DNA of 64,000 nucleotides from assembly GCA_029245955.1 (NCBI GenBank), contig JAQWOH010000067.1, positions 1-64,000 of the forward strand. The letters run 5' to 3'. The translations under genes were made by a program, and so were the position numbers. The notes under the pieces are model-generated. The model was not told the DNA's origin. It did no database searches and was given only the letters and a program-made list of their open reading frames with translations. This document shows positions 18,136-27,250 of this stretch, piece after piece. The stretch comes from Fuerstiella sp. (lineage in GTDB: Bacteria; Planctomycetota; Planctomycetia; Planctomycetales; Planctomycetaceae). The first letter of the stretch is position 1. Each line of letters opens with the position of its first letter.

Positions 18136-21102
18136 ATGTCCGCATGTAAACTCGTTTATCAAACCTGCCTGGTAGTTCTGGTCGGCGGCATCGGGGCCGA
18201 GTCTCGCGGCGGCGACTTTGAACAGTTCCTGAAGCCCCTTCTCGTTCAGAAATGCATTAAGTGTCACGGCGAAAACAAGGTGAACGGCGAGATCAATCTG
18301 ACACTGGTCACCACGGAGGATCAGCTTCTTGAACAGCCGGAGCTCATCGAGCAATTGTACGACGCCATCGCTTCCGACAGCATGCCGCCGGAAGATGAGC
18401 CCCGGCTGGAACAGCAGACGCAAAAAAAACTTCTGGCACAGTTGAAAATGATGCTGGTGCAGTCGGTTTCGGGCCGGGAGGTGCAACAAGTTCAGGTCCG
18501 TCGGCTGAATCGTTTTCAATACAACAACACAGTCAGAGATCTGTTCCAACTAAAACTCGATGTGTTCAGTCTGCCTGAAAAGCTCATGACCAGGCATCAG
18601 CATCATCTGAATCTCCGCGGGGACAAGATGCCGGACAAGGTCAGGGTGGCCTCTCATGCACTTGCGCCGGAAACAGGATTGAAACAGGTAAATGCATTCC
18701 CAAAAGATCTGCGAGCATCTCATGGGTTCGACAATCAGGCCAATCAGCTGAATCTGTCGCCGTTACTGCTGGACGCTTTCCTGCGACTGAGCGTGTCCAT
18801 CGTCGAGAGTCCGGACTTCACTGCACAGAACGTCGGAATCTGGAATGAGTTCTTCGAGGCACCAAAGGTGACCAATGAACTGGCCAGCGAAGTCAGAACA
18901 CGACTGGATCGCTTTCTTAAGATCGCCTTTCGCCGGCCAGTGGAAGAAGAAACGCTGCAACGGTACACGGATTACACTGTTGCCAGGCTAGATCAGGGAC
19001 TGTCGTTTACGGAGGCCATGAAGAAGGTCGCGTCAGCAGCTTTGTCCTCACCTATGTTTCTCTATCGATCCGGAGCGCCTCATGGCCGGGAAGCTCAGTT
19101 CGAACTCGCCTCGAACCTGTCCTACTTTCTGTGGGCCAGCGGTCCGGACGCGGAGCTGCTGCAGCTGGCCGAAAGCGGCACGCTTTCCCGGCCTGAACTC
19201 CTCGGCCGAACAGTCACAAGAATGCTGGCCGACACGAAGATCGAACGCTTCCTGGACACATTCCCGGCCCAGTGGATGCAACTCGAAAATGTCCTGGCGG
19301 CAACACCGGACCCTCAAAAAAACAAGTACTTCAGCCTGGACAAAAACAACCCCGCCAGCCTTCAAATGGTACTTGAGCCGTTACTTCTTTTTGATGCTGT
19401 CTTCGTGGAAGACCGGCCCATCGTGGAGCTGATATCGCCCACGTTCAGCTATCGGAGTGATTTTCTGAAGACATGGTACACGTCGGACCTGCGTCCCCGG
19501 AAAGTGAATGTCGCCAGGATCATTGAGCAGAACCGGCTTAATGACGAGCGGCGTCAGACACTGAAAGCGACCGTGCAGACAGTCAACTCGGAACTGAATG
19601 CATTGCTCACTCCGGCAAAAACACAGATTCTGGCCGCCCGAAAAAAAGATACGGGCGAAAAAGTCCCGATAGATTTGAAGCCCTATGCCGCGTGGGAGTT
19701 TAACGGCAACCTGAAGGAGTCCATTGGATCACTTCATCTGACCGCTCACGGTGACGTTCAATTCACGGACGGCATCATCACGCTCAACAAGGCTTACCTG
19801 CTGAGCGAAAAGCTGCCGACGGAATTGAAAGCCAGGACTCTGGAAGTGTGGTGCAGCGTACCCGATCTGAATCAGCGCGGCGGGGGCGTAATGGGTATTC
19901 AGGGCCCGGGCGACTTCTTCGACACAATTGTCCTGGGAGAACGGAAGCCGCGACACTGGATTTCCGGCAGCAACGGCTTCAGTCGCACAGAAGATTTCCC
20001 AGACTCCCAACCCGAAAGCAGTACCGACGAACGACTGCACCTGGCGATGGTTTATGCAGACGACGGCACGACCACGCTCTACCGCAATGGTATCCCTTAT
20101 GGCAAGTCCTATCGCAAAGGTAAGGGCGCCGCGACGTTCCCAAAGGACAACACATCCGTCATTTTTGGTTTGCGTCACCTGCCGGCCGGAGGCAACAGAT
20201 ATCTCACGGTGAATCTGGATAAGGCTCGTCTGTACGACCGTGCGTTGACAGCAGACGAAGTCATCGCATCGGCAGGCGGGGAAAACCTGTACATTTCAAA
20301 CGATGAGTTGGTGCAGGCACTCACGCCGGTGCAGCGTCAGAAACACAAAGACCTGCGGGCATCACTGGAACGGGCTGAGCTCGCATTGAAAGACGTTCCG
20401 AGCGTCGAGGATCCGAAACTATTGCAAAAGAACGCCCAAAAAGAACTGGAAGATAGAATTCGCAGTATGGTCCGGTCACAGTCCTTTGAGCGAGTCGCCG
20501 TAACGGACCCTCGCTATGGCGGCGTCATTACTAATGCTGCGATGCTGAGCATGACCTCAGGCCCGAAACGTACGCACCCGATCGCCCGCGGTGCGTGGAT
20601 AATCGAAGTGATCTTCAACGATCCGCCGCCGCCGCCGCCAAATGATGTGCCGCCTCTCAATGAAGATCAGTCTTCCAATGACTTGACCATACGGGAGAAA
20701 TTTGCCCGGCATCGAGAGAATCCGGACTGCGCAGGCTGTCACGCACGGCTCGACCCGCTTGGATTTGCCCTGGAGAATTTCGACATTACCGGGCGTTGGC
20801 GCGACAAGTACGAAAACGGGCGGGATGTTGACTCAAGCGGTACTCTGCTGAAGAAATACGACTTCGACAGCATTGTCCATTTCAAAGAGTCTCTGGTCAA
20901 AGAAAACCGGCGTTTTGCCACGGCATTCACTCGTCACCTGCTGAGATTTGCGTTGGCCAGAGAGCTCCGACCTTTTGACTCACTGTCAGTCGATACCATC
21001 GTCAATAACGCCGAACCGGGGAATTTCCGACTGAGATCATTAATCAGAGAAATCATCCTGAGCGACAGCTTTCATCCGCAAGACCGGACAGCCGATCCCT
21101 GA
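18136..21102 (+). CDS. Planctomycete cytochrome c family protein (DUF1587/1592/1588/1585) with LamG-like insert
   Basis: 988 residues, exported. An N-terminal signal (MSACKLVYQTCLVVLVGG) leads into a PSCyt-type heme site, CIKCHG. Next come DUF1587-like (VRRLNRFQYNNTVRDLF) and DUF1592-like segments (FLKIAFRRPVEEETL ... LSYFLWASGPDAELL). A concanavalin/LamG-like jelly roll is inserted at about residues 520-700 (YAAWEFNGNLKESIGSLHL ... LDKARLYDRALTADEV). DUF1588 and DUF1585 follow, with GGVITNAAMLSMTSGPKRT and a second heme site CAGCHARLDPLGFALENFD. Probably a periplasmic redox protein paired with the DUF1552 protein. ATG 18136 is chosen (AGAGG upstream); ATG 18115 is possible. Confidence 0.9.
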   Translation: MSACKLVYQTCLVVLVGGIGAESRGGDFEQFLKPLLVQKCIKCHGENKVNGEINLTLVTTEDQLLEQPELIEQLYDAIASDSMPPEDEPRLEQQTQKKLLAQLKMMLVQSVSGREVQQVQVRRLNRFQYNNTVRDLFQLKLDVFSLPEKLMTRHQHHLNLRGDKMPDKVRVASHALAPETGLKQVNAFPKDLRASHGFDNQANQLNLSPLLLDAFLRLSVSIVESPDFTAQNVGIWNEFFEAPKVTNELASEVRTRLDRFLKIAFRRPVEEETLQRYTDYTVARLDQGLSFTEAMKKVASAALSSPMFLYRSGAPHGREAQFELASNLSYFLWASGPDAELLQLAESGTLSRPELLGRTVTRMLADTKIERFLDTFPAQWMQLENVLAATPDPQKNKYFSLDKNNPASLQMVLEPLLLFDAVFVEDRPIVELISPTFSYRSDFLKTWYTSDLRPRKVNVARIIEQNRLNDERRQTLKATVQTVNSELNALLTPAKTQILAARKKDTGEKVPIDLKPYAAWEFNGNLKESIGSLHLTAHGDVQFTDGIITLNKAYLLSEKLPTELKARTLEVWCSVPDLNQRGGGVMGIQGPGDFFDTIVLGERKPRHWISGSNGFSRTEDFPDSQPESSTDERLHLAMVYADDGTTTLYRNGIPYGKSYRKGKGAATFPKDNTSVIFGLRHLPAGGNRYLTVNLDKARLYDRALTADEVIASAGGENLYISNDELVQALTPVQRQKHKDLRASLERAELALKDVPSVEDPKLLQKNAQKELEDRIRSMVRSQSFERVAVTDPRYGGVITNAAMLSMTSGPKRTHPIARGAWIIEVIFNDPPPPPPNDVPPLNEDQSSNDLTIREKFARHRENPDCAGCHARLDPLGFALENFDITGRWRDKYENGRDVDSSGTLLKKYDFDSIVHFKESLVKENRRFATAFTRHLLRFALARELRPFDSLSVDTIVNNAEPGNFRLRSLIREIILSDSFHPQDRTADP

Positions 21103-21299
21103 GACACTGGTCAGGCCCGCCGCAGCGGACACAGGGCGGCCGATCATGCAACTTCCGGAAAATGGGCGATTCCGCAATTTTCCGGCATTGGTCGTGTTCT
21201 TGTGGATCCGTCACCTCGTCCAAAATGCTTAACTGACAGGGCATGGATGTTCAAATCCGGAAAATTAAAGACACCAGCAGACACGGTGATTAACCTGAC

Positions 21300-21739
21300 A
21301 CAACCAATCCGGACAGTCAGGATCAACTACTGACACAGCTTGTTGCGCAAGAATGCAATTGTGGAGTGGTCGCCCACAAACAGAAGGTGAAGCGCGACTT
21401 CCAGAACCTTGACACTGTTCGGTTCACTTATTTCCTGATGGATATTGAACTGCTGTCCAGCCGCAATCCGGGAACCTGGCGAACATCGATCCGAATCTGT
21501 ACCAGACACATGACTGCGCCGGGAAGACATCTCTGTTCCCGTTTGAGAGTCCGAAGCAACTGCGTAACAGAAACGTGCTGGTGGAGGTCATTGGCCGCGG
21601 AAAGACTAAACGAGCCGCGTACTGTTCCAATTCGCTCACAGTGCAGCTGTCCGACAATTACGGCCAGCTTCCGGCGACCGACGATACAGATCGCAACTTG
21701 CTGCCGGGAGTTTACTTGAAAGCGGGTGCAGACGGGTGA
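21300..21739 (+). pseudogene. Frameshifted relic of the C-terminal part of a large planctomycete protein
   Basis: Two overlapping frames each hold half of one coherent protein. The frame through 21366 reads KRDFQNLDTVRFTYFLMDIE LLSSRNP; after about 21470 the sense moves to another frame, reading NLANIDPNLYQ ... FPFESPKQLRNRNVLVEVIG, RGKTKRAAYCSNSLTVQLSD and NYGQLPATDDTDRNLLPGVY, ending at TGA 21737-21739. From memory, large planctomycete proteins carry a conserved stretch of this type (YxLMDIELLFSRNPF, later NVLVEV and ENYGQL). Upstream domains and the usual end are missing. One indel near 21468-21475 would restore the frame. The identity is from memory and needs a search. Confidence 0.6.
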
Positions 21740-21859
21740 TACAGGTAGCGTCGCCAGCGCATCCATCATTCGCCAAAGGCAACCGAATCCGTAATACCAC
21801 GCTGTTCCGGTACGTTGAGTCACCACAACTGTGATACGCTTCCTGACGAAGGATGCCAC

Positions 21860-22852
21860 ATGAACAAACCGTTTCCAATTCCTCAAAACGACGATCTGTC
21901 CAGACGATCCTTTGTGCTTGGCACGACGGTCGCCACTGCAGCCCACGCCGTTGGCGCGCCGAATGAAGCGGCACGTATTCCCATCATCGACACGCATATC
22001 CATCTGTTCGATGCAACTCGGCCCCAGGGCGCTCCCTATGCCGGGCCTGGAGGTGAATCGCCACGCGTCTCGCTGCCACCGCACTACCGGAAGCTGGCCG
22101 TCCCTCCGGGAATTGTGGGGGCGATCAAAGTGGAGGCCAGTCCGTGGGTGGAGGATAATCTGTGGGCGTTGCAGATCGCTCAGACCGATCCGATGATTGT
22201 GGGAGTGATTGGCAACCTGCAGCCTGAGAAACCGGAATTCAGCGAGTATCTCGATCGCCATCACAGGAATCCATTGTTTCGAGGGATTCGCTACGGCAAT
22301 CTGTGGGGTTATAACCTTGCCAGACAGGCCGGCAATCCGGTCTTCGTTGAAGGCCTGAAACGGTTGGCGGACGCTGACCTTGTGCTTGATTCTGCCAATC
22401 CCAATATCGAACTACTGCAGGGGATAATACGTGTCAGCGATCAGGTACCCGATTTGAGAATTGTGATTGATCATCTACCAGCCATGGAACCAACGGCCAA
22501 TTCGCGTTCGGCGTATCACGCGGCACTTACGGAACTGAAACAGCGCCCCAACGTCTTTGTGAAACTGTCGACCGTGATTCATCGTGTAAACGGACGTGTC
22601 TCAACCGATCTGAATTCTCATCGCGATCGTCTGGATAAACTGATGGAGATATTCGGAGAAGATCGAGTGCTCTTCGGCAGCGACTGGCCCAACAGCGACG
22701 GCGTGACTTCGCTGGATAAGATCGTAAACATTGTCAGTGAGTATTTTGCCGTACAGCCACGTACGGTTGCAGAAAAATATTTCTGGCGGAATTCGAAGAA
22801 CGTTTACAAGTGGGTTCGCCGAGCTGACAATCAGCCGACTGCCGCGAACTGA
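21860..22852 (+). CDS. Amidohydrolase 2 family protein (L-fuconolactonase-like TIM barrel), Tat-exported
   Basis: 330 residues. The N-terminus has a twin-arginine signal (DLSRRSFVLGTTVATAAHAVGA). The metal-binding start of the barrel is IIDTHIHLFDAT; other blocks include GAIKVEAS, GNLQPEKPEF, FRGIRYG, LRIVIDHLPAMEP and the end motif RVLFGSDWPNSDG with the catalytic Asp. The family hydrolyses lactones or decarboxylates aromatic acids; the substrate here is unknown. GAAGGA (21848-21853) supports ATG 21860. It follows the relic at 21.3-21.7 kb and is probably its own transcription unit. Confidence 0.88.
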   Translation: MNKPFPIPQNDDLSRRSFVLGTTVATAAHAVGAPNEAARIPIIDTHIHLFDATRPQGAPYAGPGGESPRVSLPPHYRKLAVPPGIVGAIKVEASPWVEDNLWALQIAQTDPMIVGVIGNLQPEKPEFSEYLDRHHRNPLFRGIRYGNLWGYNLARQAGNPVFVEGLKRLADADLVLDSANPNIELLQGIIRVSDQVPDLRIVIDHLPAMEPTANSRSAYHAALTELKQRPNVFVKLSTVIHRVNGRVSTDLNSHRDRLDKLMEIFGEDRVLFGSDWPNSDGVTSLDKIVNIVSEYFAVQPRTVAEKYFWRNSKNVYKWVRRADNQPTAAN

Positions 22853-22959
22853 TGACAGGCATCTGGCACGCCGGTCGCCACGCATAATTCGAATGAACAC
22901 ATCCATACCTCGCGGGCAGACACACACCGGCAGGCCGTACACCGCAGGAAGGTCGATTC

Positions 22960-23304
22960 ATGACAGCCAAGACACGCATTCTGGTTTCACTTGCCTGGTT
23001 CGTACTGGTAATCGCAATTGGAGTCGGTGGCGTGTTCTGGAATCAATCGGACACTTCAGACAGCCAGGAACGAACCCGTCGCGCCGGCATACTGGGTACA
23101 GGTCTGGGATGTCTGGGAGGCATCGGACTGGGCGTACTGTGGATGCCATATGCCTATCGCCTGGGCAGGAAAAAACGTGCGGAACGTGAGCAAGCAGCCG
23201 GCAAGCAATCCGACAACAATCGCAGATCCGGCAAGAAATTGTCCGCGGGCCGCAAACGCCGCAAAGGCAAAGTCGGTTCACGTTCACGAGGCCGCAGGAA
23301 ATAG
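22960..23304 (+). CDS. Small membrane protein with two helices and a basic tail
   Basis: 114 residues. Two hydrophobic segments (ILVSLAWFVLVIAIGVGGVF and ILGTGLGCLGGIGLGVLWMP) are followed by about 45 residues rich in Lys and Arg (RKKRAERE ... GRKRRKGKVGSRSRGRRK). A good ribosome-binding site (GGAAGG) precedes ATG 22960, which is why I accept it as real. Family not recognised. The basic tail is probably cytoplasmic and could bind nucleic acid or phospholipid head groups. Confidence 0.7.
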   Translation: MTAKTRILVSLAWFVLVIAIGVGGVFWNQSDTSDSQERTRRAGILGTGLGCLGGIGLGVLWMPYAYRLGRKKRAEREQAAGKQSDNNRRSGKKLSAGRKRRKGKVGSRSRGRRK

Positions 23305-23653
23305 GATTCTTTCCGGTTCGGAATATGATGGAATACGAAACTCAGTCGAAGGCACCAATCGCATTCAAGTGTGGCAATCGCTCCATGGGACAGTCTATTG
23401 AATAAGATTCGGTTCCGCGTCGGGCGACTGCAACCCGTAAGTCGCTCCAGCCCGGAAACTGAACAACTCACTTGACCGTGTCGGTGCTTCCACGAGTGCT
23501 GCATCAGTCACCAGCACAGGGGATTGACAGAATCGGCGGCCAAAGAAGCTGTCTTCCGCAAACCCACGATTCCTGCGTCGCACGAAGGTGGATGTCCCCG
23601 GTGAAATTCGCCAGACTCAACACTCTACTGCTGACATCAACCAGGAGGAGTCC
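23305..23653. other. Intergenic region, 349 bp
   Basis: Between the small membrane protein and the sulfatase. The sulfatase frame is open back to 23588 without family similarity. The only clear element is the AGGAGGAG ribosome-binding site at 23643-23650. Confidence 0.5.
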
Positions 23654-25183
23654 ATGCGATTCACTGTTCTGGCCGCAACGCTGACCGTCACGACGGCACA
23701 ATTCGTAAATGCAACTGCTCCCAACGTGATCCTGATATTCGCGGACGATCTGGGCTACGGCGACGTCGGCTGTTTCGACAAGCACTGTCCGTTCAGGACA
23801 CCGCGAATTGATCGCATGGCAGCCGAAGGCGCAATGCTGACAAGTTTCTACGTGCCGACTCCTTATTGCGCTCCGTCCCGGGCCACGATTCTGACTGGTC
23901 GGTATCCGTTTCGACATACCGTTGTTCGCAACCCGGCACCTGATGTGGGTGAGTCAAACTTTGGTCTGCCCCGGTCAGAAGTGACGATCGCGGAGATCCT
24001 GAAGTCGAGGGGATACGCAACGGCCGCGTACGGAAAATGGCATCTTGGCCATAAGGCACAGTGGCTGCCACGTACCCAGGGCTTTGACGAGTATCTGGGC
24101 ATTCTGTACTCCAACGACATGTTCCCCGTTCAACTGGTCCACAATGAACAGGTTGTCGAATATCCGGTTGTCCAGGGCTCGCTCACACAACGGTACACCC
24201 AGAAAGCCGTGGAGTTCGTGCGGGCCCACAAAGACAAACCGTTCTTTCTGTATCTGCCGCACGCCATGCCTCACAAACCACTGGCCGTGTCCGATGATTT
24301 CTACACACCCCAGACACGGGACAATCTGTACGCCGACGTCATCGCCGAACTGGACGCCAATGTCGGCAGCATTCTGGATGAACTCAGTGACCTGGGAATC
24401 GAACAGCATACGCTGGTCATATTTACGTCAGACAACGGCCCATGGTTTGGCGGGTCAGCGGGCGGCCTGCGCGGCATGAAGGCACGCACATGGGAAGGCG
24501 GGCTGCGAGTCCCCATGATTGCCCGCATGCCAGGTACGATTGCCGCCGGCCTGACCTCCGACGAACCGGCTGCGACGATCGACGTACTACCCACAGTGTG
24601 CAAACTCACCAATGCGTCTGTGCCCGCAGATCGAGTCATTGACGGGCATAATATTCTGCCTTTGCTGCAGGATCCCGCTGCCAAGACTCCTCACGATGCT
24701 GTCTTCGGAATGCAGGGAGACAATCTCGCCACGATTCGTTCGGGCCGCTGGAAGCTTCACGTTCGGAGTCCGGGGGCCCCCCTGTTCAGCAGTCTCTCGC
24801 CACAGGAACGAATGAATTACGTCGATCCCCGCGGCCCCGACGGTGTCACATTGCTGGCGCCGTTTGAACAGGCAAATCTCACGCAGCATCCAGGACTGAT
24901 TTCGGGAGATATACCCAAAGCGATGATGCTGTTCGATCTGCACACCGACCGGGGTGAGCAGATCGATGTGGCAGGCCAGCATCGGGACGTTGTGAAACGA
25001 TTAAAGGCCAGATTCGACACAATCCTGGCGCAGGTTCCGTCATTTCCGGCGCCGCCCTCTGACTATCTGTTCGATGCGCCTCCGCGCGGCACAACACGAA
25101 CCCTTATGCGATTAATTGGTGGCGAGTTACGCTATGATCGACTGCCAGCGTCGCAGCGGTATCTTATGCAACGTACACCCTAG
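23654..25183 (+). CDS. Secreted type I sulfatase (arylsulfatase A family)
   Basis: 509 residues. Signal peptide MRFTVLAATLTVTTAQFVNA is followed by the first metal-binding block NVILIFADDLGYGDVGCF and the sulfatase signature PYCAPSRATILTGRYPFR, in which the Cys is converted to formylglycine. Further blocks are YGKWHLGH, PHKPLAVSDDF, and VIFTSDNGPWFGG (second metal site). Family knowledge: it hydrolyses sulfate esters, probably of algal polysaccharides, in the periplasm. ATG 23654 is fixed by a near-perfect ribosome-binding site. No sulfatase-maturing enzyme is seen in the window. Confidence 0.95.
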   Translation: MRFTVLAATLTVTTAQFVNATAPNVILIFADDLGYGDVGCFDKHCPFRTPRIDRMAAEGAMLTSFYVPTPYCAPSRATILTGRYPFRHTVVRNPAPDVGESNFGLPRSEVTIAEILKSRGYATAAYGKWHLGHKAQWLPRTQGFDEYLGILYSNDMFPVQLVHNEQVVEYPVVQGSLTQRYTQKAVEFVRAHKDKPFFLYLPHAMPHKPLAVSDDFYTPQTRDNLYADVIAELDANVGSILDELSDLGIEQHTLVIFTSDNGPWFGGSAGGLRGMKARTWEGGLRVPMIARMPGTIAAGLTSDEPAATIDVLPTVCKLTNASVPADRVIDGHNILPLLQDPAAKTPHDAVFGMQGDNLATIRSGRWKLHVRSPGAPLFSSLSPQERMNYVDPRGPDGVTLLAPFEQANLTQHPGLISGDIPKAMMLFDLHTDRGEQIDVAGQHRDVVKRLKARFDTILAQVPSFPAPPSDYLFDAPPRGTTRTLMRLIGGELRYDRLPASQRYLMQRTP

Positions 25184-25247
25184 CCACGCATATACGACCG
25201 GGCAATTCGCTTCAGCGGTTCCAACTGGTCAGTCACGGAGCTCCCCT

Positions 25248-26252
25248 TTGAAATTAGTCATTCACCCGCCCATCGACGACATCAGACTGCGGGCCGTGCA
25301 ACGTGCTGCGGACACAATGCGGGTCATCAATGCTGAAACCTCGGACACAGCAATCATAGAAATTGCTGATGCCGACGCATTTTTCGGCAAGATGACACCG
25401 AAACTGCTCGCTGCAGCCGGTCAGCTCCGGTGGGTACAGTCTCCCACGGCCAGTCTGGAACATTACCTGTTTCCGGCACTGATTGAACATCCATGTCAAC
25501 TCAGCAACATGCGAGGACTGTTTTCCGATGTGATCGCCGATCACGTGATGGGGTTCGTCCTGTGTTTTGCACGCAACCTGCACACCTATATTCGGCGTCA
25601 GCAGCAGTCACAATGGGCTCCCGTCGGAAACGAGTCCCTGACAAAGTTTTCAAATGATGCCGGCCCGGCCACCGTCTCTGCCGTCGATGCCGCGCACATG
25701 CATCTTGCCGATGCGACCCTGGGGGTCGTCGGGGTCGGACACATCGGTCGCGAAATATGTGTACGTGCCGCCGCCTTCGGTATGTCCGTCATCGGCGTTG
25801 ATCCTGTGTGCCGCCACGTGCCGGGCGTTGTCGAAGAAGTTCGCGACCCTGATGGCCTGCCGGACCTGCTGGCGCAGTCTGACTTTGTCGTCATCGCTGC
25901 TCCACACACTCCACAGACCGAAAAAATGTTTCGCACAGCGCAGTTTCAGCAGATGAAAGAATCGGCATACCTGATCAACATCGGACGGGGGATCATCGTC
26001 GATCTGCGGGACCTGACGACCGCTCTGCAGGGCCGGCAGATATCCGGCGCAGCCCTCGACGTTGCTGAGACCGAACCTCTTCCGCCTGACCACGCTTTGT
26101 GGCAGATGGAAAACGTGCTGATCACTCCGCACATGGCGGCAGCATCGCCACGAATTTCGGAACGCCACCTGGCAACGCTGCTGGAGAACGTTCGGCGCTT
26201 CGCTGAAGGTCGGCAGCCCGGCACACTGGTCAACAAGTGCCAGTGGTTCTGA
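25248..26252 (+). CDS. D-2-hydroxyacid dehydrogenase, NAD-dependent
   Basis: 334 residues. The Rossmann motif is LGVVGVGHIGREICVRAAAF. Catalytic residues lie in NIGRGIIVDLRDL (Arg), DVAETEPLP (Glu) and VLITPHMAA (His). The family reduces 2-oxoacids such as glyoxylate or hydroxypyruvate; the exact substrate cannot be set. The start is a TTG at 25248: GGAG lies 7 bp upstream (25237-25240) and the protein then begins MKLVIHPPIDD, whereas the in-frame ATGs upstream (25116, 25134) overlap the sulfatase. It is 64 bp from the sulfatase stop and probably co-transcribed. Confidence 0.87.
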   Translation: MKLVIHPPIDDIRLRAVQRAADTMRVINAETSDTAIIEIADADAFFGKMTPKLLAAAGQLRWVQSPTASLEHYLFPALIEHPCQLSNMRGLFSDVIADHVMGFVLCFARNLHTYIRRQQQSQWAPVGNESLTKFSNDAGPATVSAVDAAHMHLADATLGVVGVGHIGREICVRAAAFGMSVIGVDPVCRHVPGVVEEVRDPDGLPDLLAQSDFVVIAAPHTPQTEKMFRTAQFQQMKESAYLINIGRGIIVDLRDLTTALQGRQISGAALDVAETEPLPPDHALWQMENVLITPHMAAASPRISERHLATLLENVRRFAEGRQPGTLVNKCQWF

Positions 26253-26709
26253 ATCTCGTGTCCCGCAACAGGTCAAAGCGACGACATCGCGCCATTCGAT
26301 CTCTCCCCACTCGTCCACTGCGGCAACGCCGTTTGATCAAACACTGCAAAACCACCACAGTTGCAGAAAAACAATGCCTGCAAAACTTTCCCCAGCAGAC
26401 CACATTCCGATGGCGGCAGTCCTGCGAGCGCAGCCAGAAGGCACTGACAGGTCGCAGCGGCGAACCCAGAGCAGAGAAACCACTCCCAGATCATCGGACG
26501 TAACGCTAGCCTCGGTGGTGGTGTCGCCGTGAACTCCGGTCGGTAAACCGGACGATACCAATTCGACAGAAGCCGTTGCCGCTGACACTTGCAGTTACGG
26601 TGCGCACTTCATTCGGCCTGCAGACACCGGCACCACTGCCGATTTCCGTGGACGCGTGAATTGATGCCGATACGGATGAATAATTTTGCACGACCAGGTC
26701 GACTTTGCA
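26253..26709. other. Gap of 457 bp between convergent genes
   Basis: Six-frame reading gives only short open stretches with no conserved character (for example 26337-26588 on the minus strand). No hairpin terminator stands out. It may hold decayed sequence, but I cannot identify a parent gene. Confidence 0.5.
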
Positions 26710-27141
26710 CTAAACTGCGTCATGCATTTCAGCATCCACGATATCGAACGTCGATGACACCTCGTCGCGGATGCGACACGGTTTTCCGGTCTGCCAGTCG
26801 ACAAATGCCCACTTGGTCTCCGCAACGGCGATGCACACATCATCCTGTGGCCGCATGATGCGATATCGGCGCACTGAGCTGGCCCGGCGGAAACTCGCGC
26901 ACCATGTCCGTACGTTGATAATCTCACCCGCACGGCACGGGGCACGGTATTCGATATAATGAGATCTCGCGACCCAGGCAATCCCTGCATCTTTGTAGCG
27001 GCAGGCATTCCATCCCTGAGCCGACGAATGGTCCACCGCCGCATCCTGCAGCCAGTGAAAATACGAAACGTTGTTCGCGTGCCCCTGCCAGTCTGTTTCA
27101 TCAGAAGTCACGGTGTGCGTGTGAACGTATATTGCGGGCAT
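26710..27141 (-). CDS. Acyl-CoA thioesterase, 4HBT hot-dog family
   Basis: 143 residues, a typical single hot-dog fold. The N-terminal catalytic block reads TDWQGHANNVSYFHWLQDAA, matching the D-x(2-3)-GH-x-NN-x-x-Y pattern of YbgC/4-hydroxybenzoyl-CoA thioesterases. The central strand IEYRAPCRAGEIINVRTW and the final strand ETKWAFVDWQTGKPCRI also fit. It hydrolyses acyl-CoA thioesters in the cytoplasm; the substrate is unknown. It is the last gene of a minus-strand run, 109 bp after the beta-lactamase-fold gene. Confidence 0.88.
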   Translation of the reverse strand: MPAIYVHTHTVTSDETDWQGHANNVSYFHWLQDAAVDHSSAQGWNACRYKDAGIAWVARSHYIEYRAPCRAGEIINVRTWCASFRRASSVRRYRIMRPQDDVCIAVAETKWAFVDWQTGKPCRIRDEVSSTFDIVDAEMHDAV

Positions 27142-27250
27142 AACGATATGAGAACCTGTTCAACCATAGCGCCTTACCTGTTGCCTCAGGCACCGTCGGC
27201 TCGTGGAAGTAACTGAACTACTTTCGAAAAGTCTCGTCTGCGACCACAAG

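Noticed and set aside
21428..22264. Minus-strand frame of 278 codons across the relic and the amidohydrolase start
   Set aside because: It overlaps a clear amidohydrolase with a twin-arginine signal and a good ribosome-binding site; the translation is Arg/Cys-rich noise.
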